NCBI GenBank assembly: GCA_035553055.1
Contig: DATNEK010000188.1
Location: 1 to 31,304 of the forward strand
Direction: 5' to 3'
Source of the DNA: Chersky-822 sp035553055
GTDB lineage: Bacteria > Actinomycetota > Actinomycetes > Streptosporangiales > Streptosporangiaceae
Length of the DNA stretch: 31,304 nucleotides
Below are positions 23,502 through 31,284 of the stretch, one piece after another. The position numbers and the translations under genes were made by a program. Within the stretch, counting starts at the first letter, position 1; each line of letters starts with the position of its first letter. The notes beneath the pieces are model-generated. The model searched no databases, had not been told where the DNA came from, and saw only the letters and a list, made by a program, of their open reading frames with translations.

Positions 23502-25769
23502 TTGATGCAGCTGAGCGATCCGTCGACCACCGAGGCCGATTCGGACGGCGCGTCAGAACCAGAACCGTCACATCGATCAAAACCCAGGCACCGGCCGGTG
23601 GTCGAGCGGATCGCCTGCTGGAGCGCGAGGCACCGGGTGATCGCGTTGATCGCCTGGCTGCTGATGGTGGGCGGCGCGGTGCTAGCCGGGCATGTCTACG
23701 CGGCGGCGAGCCAGCCGGAATATGATCCTGGCCAGTCGGGCGTAGCCGAGCGGATGCTAAGTGACCTGCACGTGGTCACGCCCCCGTCGGAGAGTGTGCT
23801 GATTCAGTCAAAGGTGCCAGGTCCAGAGCGCACGTTCGCCGCCTACCCGCCCTTGCGGCTGGCCGCGCGGCAGGTGGTAGCCGCGCTGCGGGATCTTCCG
23901 GCGACGGCGGCCAACATTCAGTCCCCGTTCGGCCGGAACGGCAAGGAGCTGATCGCCCCTGGCGGCGGCGGGGTGCTCATCACCTTCCGCGTGGCCGGGC
24001 CGAACGGCAGCGCCGACACGACGGTTCTGCGTGCGCTGCATGCGGTCGCCGACGTCCAGGCCAGGCATCCGGGACTCGTCGTCGCCGAGGCCGGCGACGC
24101 GTCCGTCGACCGGGCGGCGACGGCGCTGCTCGGCCAGGACTTCCACCAGGCCGAGACGACGTCCATACCGCTCACGCTGCTGCTGCTCCTCATCGTCTTC
24201 GGCGCCCTGATCGCGGCGAGTATCCCGGTGATCCTGGCCGGCACGGCGGTCACGGCCACCGTGTCGCTGCTCACCATCCCGAGCCGATGGCTGCCGATCG
24301 GTCAGAGCACATCCGAGGTCGTGCTGATCATCGGCATGGCGGTAGGTATCGACTACACGCTGTTCTACTTGCGCAGAGAGCGCGAAGAGCGCTCCGCTGG
24401 CGCCTCTTTCCACGACGCGCTCAGGACCGCGGCGGCGACTTCGGGTCGCGCCATAGTGGTCTCCGGCCTGACCGTGATGATCTCGCTGGCGGGCTTGCTG
24501 TTCACCGGGATCGACATGTTCACGGGATTCGCGATCGGCACGATGACGGTTGTCGGCGTCGCCGTCGTTGGTTCGCTCACCGCGCTGCCGGCCGTGCTCT
24601 CGCTGCTCGGGCCCTGGGCGGATCGTGGCCGCATCCCGTTCCTGGGCAAGGCAAGGACGCGCGCCGACCGTTCACGGCTGTGGGGCGCGCTTGTCACCCG
24701 AGTGGTGCGGCGCCCCGTGATCTGGGGCGGCGTCTCGGTCCTGGCGCTCGCCGCGCTGGCCTTGCCCGCGCTCAGCATGCGGCTCGGCAGCCCGAGCATC
24801 GACCTTCCTTCGAACCTGCCGGTCGTCCGAACCCTGGCCCTCATCCAGCGTGACTTTCCTGGCGGCCCCGCGCCAGCGCAGGTCGTGGTGGCCGGCCCAG
24901 GGGCATCGAGCCAGCAGATGGCCTCGGCGCTCGCCGAGCTGAAGGAGGCGGCCAGGTCCGGCGGGCCGATTCACGGGCCGGTTACCGCGCTGCCCGTAGA
25001 CGCCGGGCACGGCGCGCTCATCTCGGTGCCGCTCGCCGGCGCTAGCTCAGGCAACAGCAATGGCGCCGACGCAACCAGCGGACTGCTCGCCCTGCGGAAC
25101 CAGATCCTGCCGAGAACGCTTGGCCGAGTGCCTGGTGTCAGCTTCGCCGTGACCGGCGACACCGCCAACAGCTACGACTACCGCGCCACGCTCCGGTCGG
25201 CAGCTCCTCTGGTGTTCGGCCTGGTCGCCGCGCTTGCTTTCCTCTTGTTGCTTGTTGCCTTCAGATCGGTCACCATTCCGCTGGTGTCGATCGGGCTCAA
25301 CCTGCTCTCGGTCGGGGCTGCCTACGGGCTGATCACGATCATCTTCCAGCAGGGCCACCTGGAGGGCCTGCTGGGATTCACCTCGTTCGGCGGGATCATG
25401 GACTGGGTCCCGTTGTTCATGTTCGTGTTCCTTTTCGGCCTGTCCATGGACTACCACGTCTTCATCCTGAGCAGGATCAAGGAACTGCGGGGTGCGGGGG
25501 CGAGCACGTCGGACGCCGTCGTCGGCGGCATCGCGACCGGCGCCGGGGTGGTGACCAGCGCGGCGGTGATCATGGTAGCGGTGTTCTCGATATTCGCCTC
25601 GCTGTCCACGATCGACGTCAAGATGATCGGGGTCGGGCTGGCGTTCGCCGTATTCGTCGACGCCACGGTGGTCAGGGGCATTTGCGTGCCGGCCGCGCTG
25701 GCGCTGCTCGGTGAGCGAAGCTGGTACCTGCCGCGCTGGCTGCGCTGGCTGCCAGAAGCCCGCTGCTAG
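23502..25769 (+). CDS. MMPL-family RND exporter
   Basis: A 755-aa MMPL transporter, probably exporting a lipid or hydrophobic metabolite with proton motive force. Seen: hydrophilic Pro/Ser-rich N-terminus, TM1 about 46-67, a large extracytoplasmic domain about 70-220, then TM2-6, a second exported loop about 430-570, and TM8-12. The two proton-relay motifs are intact: GIDYTLFYLRR (282-292, D284-Y285) and GLSMDYHVFILSR (646-658, D650-Y651), corresponding to the Asp-Tyr pairs of mycobacterial MmpL3. GGAAGG (23488-23493) is 8 nt from TTG 23502 and 11 nt from ATG 23505, so either may start the protein. The short C-terminus lacks the long MmpL3 tail. No lipid-synthesis genes adjoin, so cargo is unknown. 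Confidence 0.9.
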   Translation: MMQLSDPSTTEADSDGASEPEPSHRSKPRHRPVVERIACWSARHRVIALIAWLLMVGGAVLAGHVYAAASQPEYDPGQSGVAERMLSDLHVVTPPSESVLIQSKVPGPERTFAAYPPLRLAARQVVAALRDLPATAANIQSPFGRNGKELIAPGGGGVLITFRVAGPNGSADTTVLRALHAVADVQARHPGLVVAEAGDASVDRAATALLGQDFHQAETTSIPLTLLLLLIVFGALIAASIPVILAGTAVTATVSLLTIPSRWLPIGQSTSEVVLIIGMAVGIDYTLFYLRREREERSAGASFHDALRTAAATSGRAIVVSGLTVMISLAGLLFTGIDMFTGFAIGTMTVVGVAVVGSLTALPAVLSLLGPWADRGRIPFLGKARTRADRSRLWGALVTRVVRRPVIWGGVSVLALAALALPALSMRLGSPSIDLPSNLPVVRTLALIQRDFPGGPAPAQVVVAGPGASSQQMASALAELKEAARSGGPIHGPVTALPVDAGHGALISVPLAGASSGNSNGADATSGLLALRNQILPRTLGRVPGVSFAVTGDTANSYDYRATLRSAAPLVFGLVAALAFLLLLVAFRSVTIPLVSIGLNLLSVGAAYGLITIIFQQGHLEGLLGFTSFGGIMDWVPLFMFVFLFGLSMDYHVFILSRIKELRGAGASTSDAVVGGIATGAGVVTSAAVIMVAVFSIFASLSTIDVKMIGVGLAFAVFVDATVVRGICVPAALALLGERSWYLPRWLRWLPEARC

Positions 25770-25779
25770 CAGGGCGCTG

Positions 25780-26631
25780 CTAGGAGGGCAAGGTCAGGAT
25801 TTCGTACCCGTCCGACGTCACCAGCACGGTGTGCTCGAACTGGGCGGTGCGCTTGCGATCCTTCGTGACGGCCGTCCAGCCGTCTGGCCACATGTCGTAG
25901 GCGATGGTGCCGAGCGTGAGCATCGGCTCGATGGTGAACGTCATCGACGATTCCATCACGATGTCGACATCGGGGTCGTCGAAATGCGGGACGATAAGCC
26001 CGGAGTGGAACGTCGTGCCGATGCCGTGCCCGGTGAAGTCCCTGACCACCCCGTAGCCGAACCGGCGCGCATACGACTCGATCACCCGCCCGATGACGTT
26101 GAGCTGGCGGCCAGGCGCGACGGCCTTGATGGCGCGCATGGTGGCTTCCCTGGTCCGCTCGACGAGCAGCCTGGACTCCTCGTCGACGTCGCCGGCCAGG
26201 AAGGTCGCGTTGGTGTCGCCATGCACTCCGCCGATAAAGGCGGTGATGTCGATGTTGACGATGTCGCCGTCGGCGACCACGGTATCGTCAGGAATGCCGT
26301 GGCAAATAACCTCGTTGATCGATGAGCAAAGCGACTTCGGGTACCCCCGGTAGCCAAGCGTGCTCGGGTAGGCGCCGTGATCACAGAGAAACTCGTGGCC
26401 GATCCGGTCAAGCTCGTCGGTGGTAACACCAGGCTCGACATGCTTGCCGACCTCGGCGAGCGCCTGGGCGGCGATCCGGCCGGCTACCCGCATTCGCTCG
26501 ATTGTCAGCGCGTCCTTGACGTTCGGCTCGCCTATCCTCGGATATTTCTTGCCGACATACTCGGGCCGCTCGATCTGCGCGGGAACCTGGCGCCGCGGGG
26601 ATATCCGGCCGGGACGCAACGTCGTCACCAT
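25780..26631 (-). CDS. map: Type I methionine aminopeptidase, extended MetAP1c type
   Basis: A 283-aa methionine aminopeptidase that removes initiator methionine from new proteins. All metal and catalytic residues are visible: H111 (CHGIP), D128, D139 (HGDTNATF), H202 (GHGIG), E235 (TIEPM) and E266 (FEHTV), a constant three less than in M. tuberculosis MetAP1c. The extra N-terminal ~40 residues with Pro/Arg-rich SPRRQVPAQIERPEYVGKK match the extension of that group. ATG 26631 has no ribosome site, but TAGACT lies about 9 nt upstream, suggesting a leaderless mRNA. It is divergent by 20 bases from the 56-aa gene. Many actinomycetes carry more than one map, so this may not be the only copy. Confidence 0.93.
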   Translation of the reverse strand: MVTTLRPGRISPRRQVPAQIERPEYVGKKYPRIGEPNVKDALTIERMRVAGRIAAQALAEVGKHVEPGVTTDELDRIGHEFLCDHGAYPSTLGYRGYPKSLCSSINEVICHGIPDDTVVADGDIVNIDITAFIGGVHGDTNATFLAGDVDEESRLLVERTREATMRAIKAVAPGRQLNVIGRVIESYARRFGYGVVRDFTGHGIGTTFHSGLIVPHFDDPDVDIVMESSMTFTIEPMLTLGTIAYDMWPDGWTAVTKDRKRTAQFEHTVLVTSDGYEILTLPS

Positions 26632-26651
26632 GATCTGAGAGTCTAGTTGGC

Positions 26652-26822
26652 ATGGACAGTGAGCAGCACTGGTGGTTCTGCGTCAAGCACCAGACGGTTG
26701 AGTCCGATACCGTCTGCCCCGCCAAGGACCGGCTCGGCCCTTATCCGACCAAGGAGGCCGCGCAGCGAGCGCTCGAGACGGTGCGGCGGCGCAACGATGA
26801 GTGGGACGCGGCTGATGGCTGA
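26652..26822 (+). CDS. Small 56-aa protein, function unknown
   Basis: A short gene beginning MDSEQHWWFCVKHQTVE and continuing with DRLGPYPTKEAAQRALE and RRRNDEWDAADG. It is credible because third positions are strongly GC-biased, the composition is soluble and protein-like, the start lies just outside map, and I recall similar WWFC(L/V)KH...KDRLGPY small proteins next to map in other actinomycetes (from memory, not searched). Two cysteines (C10 and one in the VCPAKDR segment) flank a loop and could bind metal or form a disulfide. It overlaps the next gene by 8 bases. No Shine-Dalgarno; probably leaderless like its divergent neighbour. Function unknown. Confidence 0.7.
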   Translation: MDSEQHWWFCVKHQTVESDTVCPAKDRLGPYPTKEAAQRALETVRRRNDEWDAADG

Positions 26823-27759
26823 CACATCGCAGTGGCCAGGTGAGGAGCTTCCGGCCGCGGCGCGCGCCAGGCTTGACGAGATCAGGGCCAGCGGCACCTG
26901 GGGCTCGGCGCTCAGCATCGACGAGTTCGCGGCGATCAAGTCCGCTGGGTTCGATCCCGTCGGCCAGGTGCTCGGAGCCGCCGTCTACAACCTGGGTTAC
27001 ACCGGCGGCTACGGCTGCCCGAGCGGCTACTTCGGCAGCTACAGCCGGATAGGAGCTACATGGCGGCCTGGTTACACCGCGCTGTCAAGCTCGTCCAGGA
27101 TGAGCGCGTACGGACCGCTGGTGCAGACCATGTACAACGCTCGCCGCAAGGCCATCGCCAGGATGGTGGCCGAGTGCGCGCGACTCGGCGGCCACGGGAT
27201 CGTCGGAGTCCGCCTGATTATCGGCAGGTTCCCGGCGGGCGGCCTCGAGTTTCACGCGATCGGCACCGCGATTCGCGCTCCCGGCCCGGTGACCGTGCGC
27301 CAGCCGTTCACCTCCGATCTGTCCGGGCAGGACTTCGCCAAGCTGATCGGCGACGGCGTGGTGCCTGTCGGGCTGGCGCTCGGCATCTCGATCGGCGCCA
27401 GGCACGACGACTGGCTGACCAGGAGCCAGACCAGGTGGACGGCGGGCAACACCGAGGTGGGCGGCTACACCGAGCTGATGAGTATGACCAGGCACGACGC
27501 AAGGAACGAACTGCAGCACGACGTCGCGCGGATGGGAGCGGAAGGCGTCGTCGTCCAGCGCATGGAGTTGCGCGTGCACGAGCGCGAGTGCCAGGCGCAG
27601 GAAGGAGCGCGCGACCACATCGCCGAGGCGACGATCATCGGCACGGCGATCGCGTACTTCGCCAGGTCGCGACGCCGTGCCGAGCGGCCAAGCCTGGCGA
27701 TACTGTCACTTGACCCTGAGCGCCGCCAGGCGGTCAGGCGCAAAGGCATGGCGATCTGA
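26815..27759 (+). CDS. Double-domain YbjQ (UPF0145, heavy-metal-binding-like) protein, copy 1
   Basis: A 314-aa cytoplasmic protein with two successive YbjQ-type domains: about 32-155 (LSIDEFAAIKSAGFDPVGQVLGAAVYN to HAIGTAI) and about 163-285 (PFTSDLSGQDFAKLIGDGVVPVGLALG to ATIIGTAIAYF). Domain 1 has a Gly/Tyr-rich insertion (YTGGYGCPSGYFGSYS). The family is called heavy-metal-binding, but I see no conserved Cys/His cluster that would prove metal binding. ATG 26815 lies inside the end of the 56-aa gene (8-bp overlap), implying coupling; ATG 26797 is an alternative. It is paralogous to the next gene, probably by tandem duplication. Function unknown. Confidence 0.78.
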   Translation: MADTSQWPGEELPAAARARLDEIRASGTWGSALSIDEFAAIKSAGFDPVGQVLGAAVYNLGYTGGYGCPSGYFGSYSRIGATWRPGYTALSSSSRMSAYGPLVQTMYNARRKAIARMVAECARLGGHGIVGVRLIIGRFPAGGLEFHAIGTAIRAPGPVTVRQPFTSDLSGQDFAKLIGDGVVPVGLALGISIGARHDDWLTRSQTRWTAGNTEVGGYTELMSMTRHDARNELQHDVARMGAEGVVVQRMELRVHERECQAQEGARDHIAEATIIGTAIAYFARSRRRAERPSLAILSLDPERRQAVRRKGMAI

Positions 27760-27804
27760 TGTCATGTGGGAGGAAGAGAATCCAGATGGAGAGCAGGAAC
27801 AGCA

Positions 27805-28641
27805 ATGACTCAGCAGTCCGCTGATATCACCGGAGTCCCGCAGGATGCGATGCGGCGGCTGGCTGAGCTGCAGCCGGGCAAAGCAGGGTCGATCTTCACC
27901 TCCGACCTCACCGTCAACGAATTCCTGCTCGTGCGGGAGGCCGGGTTCCGCCCGCTCGGTCTTGTTCTTGGCAGCTCCATCTACCACGTCGGCATTCAAA
28001 TGGGCCGGTGGAGCAAGAACCAGGAACTCGACGTGCTCTCACAGGCCATGTACCACGCCAGGGAGCTGGCGATGAGCCGGATGGAGGTCGAAGCGCAGAC
28101 GCTCGGCGCCGACGGCGTCGTGGGCGTCAGGCTTGACGTCGAGATGAAGGAGTTCGGCTCCGATATCGCCGAGTTCATCGCCGTCGGCACCGCGGTCAAG
28201 GCTGAGCCGGGCGCGGGTGGCGGCGGCGTGACGAACTGGCGCAACAACAAGGATCTTCCGTTCACGTCTGACCTGTCTGGCCAGGACTTCTGGACGTTGA
28301 TCAGGGCCGGTTACGCGCCACTTGGCATGGTCATGGGCTCGTGCGTGTACCACGTCGCGCATCAGCGGCTCGGTGCGGTGCTCGGAAACATCGGGCGCAA
28401 TGTCGAGATCGAGCAGTTCACTCAGGCGCTTTACGACGCGCGTGAGCTCGCGATGACCAGAATGCAGGCCGAAGCCGAGGCGCTGCACGCCGAAGGGATC
28501 GTCGGCGTCCAGCTCAAGCAGCACTCCCACACCTGGGGTGGTCACACAACTGAGTTCTTCGCCATCGGCACCGCCGTCAGGCCGCTGCGCGACGATCACG
28601 TGATCGAGCGTCCGACGATGGTGCTCAGCCTGGACGCCTGA
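27805..28641 (+). CDS. Double-domain YbjQ (UPF0145) protein, copy 2
   Basis: A 278-aa paralogue of the preceding protein. Domain 1 about 28-132 (SIFTSDLTVNEFLLVREAGFRPLGLVLGSSIYHVG, ending FIAVGTAVK) and domain 2 about 152-260 (PFTSDLSGQDFWTLIRAGYAPLGMVMGSCVYHV, ending FFAIGTAVR), joined by a Gly-rich linker. The two domains resemble each other more regularly than in copy 1: both keep FTSDL, (G)SS/SC-YHV, ARELAM(S/T)RM and GxxGVxL. ATG 27805 follows AGGA by about 7 nt; the frame to 27766 has no family-like sequence. The gap to copy 1 is 45 bases, so one operon is likely with the 56-aa gene at its head. Function unknown. Confidence 0.8.
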   Translation: MTQQSADITGVPQDAMRRLAELQPGKAGSIFTSDLTVNEFLLVREAGFRPLGLVLGSSIYHVGIQMGRWSKNQELDVLSQAMYHARELAMSRMEVEAQTLGADGVVGVRLDVEMKEFGSDIAEFIAVGTAVKAEPGAGGGGVTNWRNNKDLPFTSDLSGQDFWTLIRAGYAPLGMVMGSCVYHVAHQRLGAVLGNIGRNVEIEQFTQALYDARELAMTRMQAEAEALHAEGIVGVQLKQHSHTWGGHTTEFFAIGTAVRPLRDDHVIERPTMVLSLDA

Positions 28642-28664
28642 CAACCGTCCGGGTGAGGACGGCG

Positions 28665-28720
28665 GGTGCTCGTGCTTGCGATTGGGCGCCGAATATAGAG
28701 CACCAGGAGCACTTAGTGCT
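28665..28720. promoter_or_regulatory. Cluster of GTGCT/AGCAC half-sites upstream of the GntR-type gene
   Basis: Five copies of GTGCT or its complement lie within 56 bases: 28666-28670, 28672-28676, 28699-28703, 28708-28712 and 28716-28720. The last two form a perfect palindrome AGCACT-T-AGTGCT (28708-28720). GGTGCTC (28665-28671) and GAGCACC (28698-28704) also pair. The cluster precedes TACGTT (28752-28757), a possible -10 for a leaderless GntR mRNA. It looks like an operator, possibly autoregulatory. Confidence 0.4.
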
Positions 28721-28763
28721 AGCGAGAGGTTTATGCAGCTAGGGGACTGCCTACGTTGATCAG

Positions 28764-29015
28764 GTGCCACTCATTGACCCGATGGGTCCCGACTTCACAT
28801 ATGTCCAGGTCGCTAATCACATAGCCGCCAGGATCGAAGTCGGTGAGTTCAAGCACAAGCTGCCCGCCGAGCGTGCGCTGGCCGAGGAGTACGAAGTCGC
28901 ATACCAGACGCTACGCCACGCGATGGAAGTGCTGCGCGAACGCGGCGTGATCATCACAAAGCAGGGCCGTGGCACATTCGTCGCCTCAAGTGCCCGCGCG
29001 GCCGAGAGCCTTTAA
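28764..29015 (+). CDS. Stand-alone GntR-type winged-helix regulator
   Basis: An 83-aa protein consisting only of a GntR DNA-binding domain: FTYVQVANHIAARIEVGEF (11-29), LPAERALAEEYEVAYQTLRHAMEVLRERGVI (33-63) and the wing TKQGRGTFV. GntR regulators normally carry a C-terminal effector domain of 70-150 residues; here the protein stops within 11 residues of the wing. The stop is followed by a hairpin, and no continuing homologous frame is seen, so it looks like a natural small protein rather than a frameshift. GTG 28764 has no ribosome site; TACGTT 7 nt upstream suggests a leaderless mRNA. ATG 28782 is an alternative start. Confidence 0.82.
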   Translation: MPLIDPMGPDFTYVQVANHIAARIEVGEFKHKLPAERALAEEYEVAYQTLRHAMEVLRERGVIITKQGRGTFVASSARAAESL

Positions 29016-29024
29016 GCAACGGCC

Positions 29025-29046
29025 CCGGAACCGCGCGGCGGTTCGG
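29025..29046 (+). terminator. Hairpin after the GntR-type gene
   Basis: GAACCGC (29028-29034) pairs with GCGGTTC (29038-29044) around a 3-nt loop, extended by a few more G-C pairs across a bulge, 12 bases after the stop. No U-tract. Confidence 0.5.
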
Positions 29047-29197
29047 CTGAACCTTTCATCCGCGCCTGACCAGGCGGACCTCCGCTGACCAGGCACTTCC
29101 TGCGTACCCACAGATAGCGGGAAGGGCAGCTGGTGTAATCCTCGCCCCGCTGCTTACGTTGACAGCATCCGTGGCTCTGCAGCCTGAAGGAGGCTTA

Positions 29198-30592
29198 ATG
29201 CATTACCGCAGACCCGTTATCGCCGCCACCGCGGCCCTGCTGCTAGCGTTCGGCGGCGTTGTCACCGGGCTCGTCGGCGTCACCACCGCGCTCGCAGCCA
29301 CCACGTTATGCCAATCGCAGACGGCCGGCGTTTCGGGCGGCACCTATATCGTGCAGAACAACGAGTGGAATTCCAGCGCTTCGGAGTGCGTCACCACTGA
29401 CGGAAACGCCGACTTCACGGTTGCCAACTCGTCCATTTCCAACAGCACGAGCGGCGCGCCGGGCGGCTACCCGTCCATCTACCAGGGCTGCCACTGGGGC
29501 AACTGCAGCTCCGGCGGGCTGAGCAGCAACCCGATTCAGGTTTCGAACCTGACTGCGGGCAAGGTGACGACAAGCTGGTCTACCACCCAGCCGGGCGGCA
29601 GCAATGACTACGACGTCGCCTATGACATCTGGTTCAACCAGACGCCGACCACCAACGGGCAGCCGAACGGCACCGAGTTGATGGTCTGGCTCAACCACAA
29701 CGGTCCGGTCCAGCCGTTCGGTTCACAGGTCGCCAGCAACGTCAGCATTGGCGGGCATACCTACAACATCTGGTTCGGAACCCAGTCCACCTGGGACACG
29801 GTCAGCTACACCATGACGAGTCCCGCGACCTCGGTCAGTAACCTGGACATCGGCGCGCTGACGCAGGACATGGTCAGCCGCGGCTACACCAAGAGCAGCT
29901 GGTACCTGATCGACGTCGAGGCCGGGTTCGAGCTGTGGCAGGGCGGCGCGGGCCTGGCCACGAACTCCTTCTCGGTGTCGGTCAACGGTGGCGGTGGCGG
30001 TAACAATGTCACGATGACCAACCCCGGCACCCAAACTGGCGTCGTCGGCACCGCCACCAGCCTGCAGATCCAGGCATCGGACTCGGCGGCCGGCCAGACC
30101 CTCACCTACAGTGCCACTGGCCTGCCGGCCGGCCTGTCAATCAACTCCTCTACCGGCCTGATTTCCGGCAAGCCCACCACGTCGGGCAATTCCTCGGTTA
30201 CGGTGACCGCCAAAGACACCACCGGCGCCTCCGGGTCCGCCTCGTTCGGCTGGACCGTCAACCCCGCCGTCGGCGGCGGCTCCTGCCATGTCACCTACAC
30301 CCTCAATAGTTCCTGGCCTGGTGGCTTTAGCGCCCAGGTGACGATCGCCAACACCGGCACGACCACGATCAACGGGTGGTCGCTGACCTTCACCTTCCCA
30401 GGCGACGAGAAGATCACCAGCGACTTCAACGGCAGTTTCTCCCAAGCCGGCGCGAACGCGACCCTTACCAACGCCAGCTACAACGGCGCCATCACGCCAG
30501 GCGCCAATATCACGGTCGGGTTCCAGGGAACCTGGACCAGCAGCGTCGCTAACCCGACGTCGTTCGCGATCAACGGCACCACCTGCACCTGA
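29198..30592 (+). CDS. Secreted GH12 endoglucanase with Ig-like and CBM2 modules
   Basis: A 464-aa modular glycanase that would cut beta-1,4-glucan (cellulose or xyloglucan) outside the cell. Signal peptide 1-34 (MHYRRP, hydrophobic stretch, ALAA). GH12 domain about 37-263 with nucleophile E160 in GTELMVWLNH and acid/base E245 in AGFELWQGG. A short Gly linker leads to a putative-Ig (He_PIG-like) module about 270-356 (GTQTGVVGTA, LPAGLSINSSTGLISGKPT). A C-terminal CBM2 runs about 362-464, bounded by cysteines C363 and C463 as in family 2, with exposed-type tryptophans W373, W394 and W446. ATG 29198 follows AAGGAGG by 4 nt. The gene stands alone: a hairpin precedes it and repeats follow. The neighbouring GntR gene could regulate it, but nothing proves that. 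Confidence 0.93.
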   Translation: MHYRRPVIAATAALLLAFGGVVTGLVGVTTALAATTLCQSQTAGVSGGTYIVQNNEWNSSASECVTTDGNADFTVANSSISNSTSGAPGGYPSIYQGCHWGNCSSGGLSSNPIQVSNLTAGKVTTSWSTTQPGGSNDYDVAYDIWFNQTPTTNGQPNGTELMVWLNHNGPVQPFGSQVASNVSIGGHTYNIWFGTQSTWDTVSYTMTSPATSVSNLDIGALTQDMVSRGYTKSSWYLIDVEAGFELWQGGAGLATNSFSVSVNGGGGGNNVTMTNPGTQTGVVGTATSLQIQASDSAAGQTLTYSATGLPAGLSINSSTGLISGKPTTSGNSSVTVTAKDTTGASGSASFGWTVNPAVGGGSCHVTYTLNSSWPGGFSAQVTIANTGTTTINGWSLTFTFPGDEKITSDFNGSFSQAGANATLTNASYNGAITPGANITVGFQGTWTSSVANPTSFAINGTTCT

Positions 30593-30633
30593 CAAGGGAC
30601 CTGCCTGTCCTGGCCATGTGCCCGCCGCCCCGT

Positions 30634-30777
30634 CGGCCAACGACAGCAACGGTCCAACGCCGCTGTTCGCCGCCGGCGGCCAACGACAGCAACGGTCCAA
30701 CGCGGTTGTCCCCACAGCAGCAACGGTCCGACGCTGTCGTTGCCGCCTGCCGGCCAACAGCAGCAACGGTCCGACGC
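30634..30777. repeat. Four-copy interspersed repeat downstream of the GH12 gene
   Basis: The 17-base core CAGCAACGGTCC(A/G)ACGC occurs at 30644-30660, 30687-30703, 30718-30734 and 30761-30777, giving start-to-start steps of 43, 31 and 43. Copies 1 and 2 are preceded by CGGCCAACGA, and copy 4 by CGGCCAACAG. The steps are not multiples of three, so the array is not coding. The gap 30593-30887 contains nothing else that I recognise. Confidence 0.85.
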
Positions 30778-30887
30778 CGTCGTCGCCGACAGGTACCCAG
30801 GCCGGAAATAAGCTATTGGAACCGGTGATAAGCAACCACCCGCGAGCGGGCCAGATGCCGTGCGTGTACCAAAGGGATCGCCGGAAT

Positions 30888-31284
30888 GTGGCTGGCCACG
30901 GATATGGTCGGCCGGCGGGCGAATCGTCTTATTTGCGCTATCCGCACGTTGCATGTGATCTCATCACGTTCGCGGCGCAGGATCCTCGAGCTGGCGGTGG
31001 CACCGGACGGGAGCACGGCAGCGGTCGCCTGCGCCGACGGCCGACTGCTGACGGTGGCGCTTGACGTGCCGGAGCTGCTGGTCAGTACGGATGGCGAGCC
31101 GGTCATCACCGAGATCGCGCGAAGCGCCAACGCAGAGGTCGCGGACCTGGCATTCTCTCCGGACTCCCGCGCTGCTCGCCCGCACGACTGGGCAGCGGGC
31201 CGCGATCCTCAGCTCGACACCGCAGTCCGGCTGGCCTTGCAGGCGCTTGAGCAGCGCCCGCCCGCCGCTCCGCCCGCCGTCTGA
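30888..31284 (+). pseudogene. Collapsed remnant of a tricorn-type (S41) protease gene
   Basis: Three pieces in tricorn-protease order survive in under 400 bases. From about 30888 (GTG) one frame gives the family N-terminus with YLRYPHVACDLITFAAQD (ending about 30983). The reading then jumps frame near 30982 to a beta-propeller segment (LELAVAPDGSTAAVACADG, later ANAEVADLAFSPDSR, to about 31173). Immediately after, still in frame, comes what I recognise as the C-terminal tail (DWAAGRDPQLDTAVRLAL..LEQRPPA) to the stop at 31284. The rest of the propeller and all of the PDZ and S41 catalytic core are missing; an intact gene is about 3.2 kb. At least two internal deletions are needed, one shifting the frame. 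Recognition is from memory of tricorn homologues in actinomycetes. An alternative is a short expressed protein from 30886, but nothing supports it. Confidence 0.65.

Noticed and set aside
30634..30777. CRISPR-like short repeats
   Set aside because: The repeat core is 17 bases, gaps are 26, 14 and 26 bases and share sequence, and no cas gene is present.
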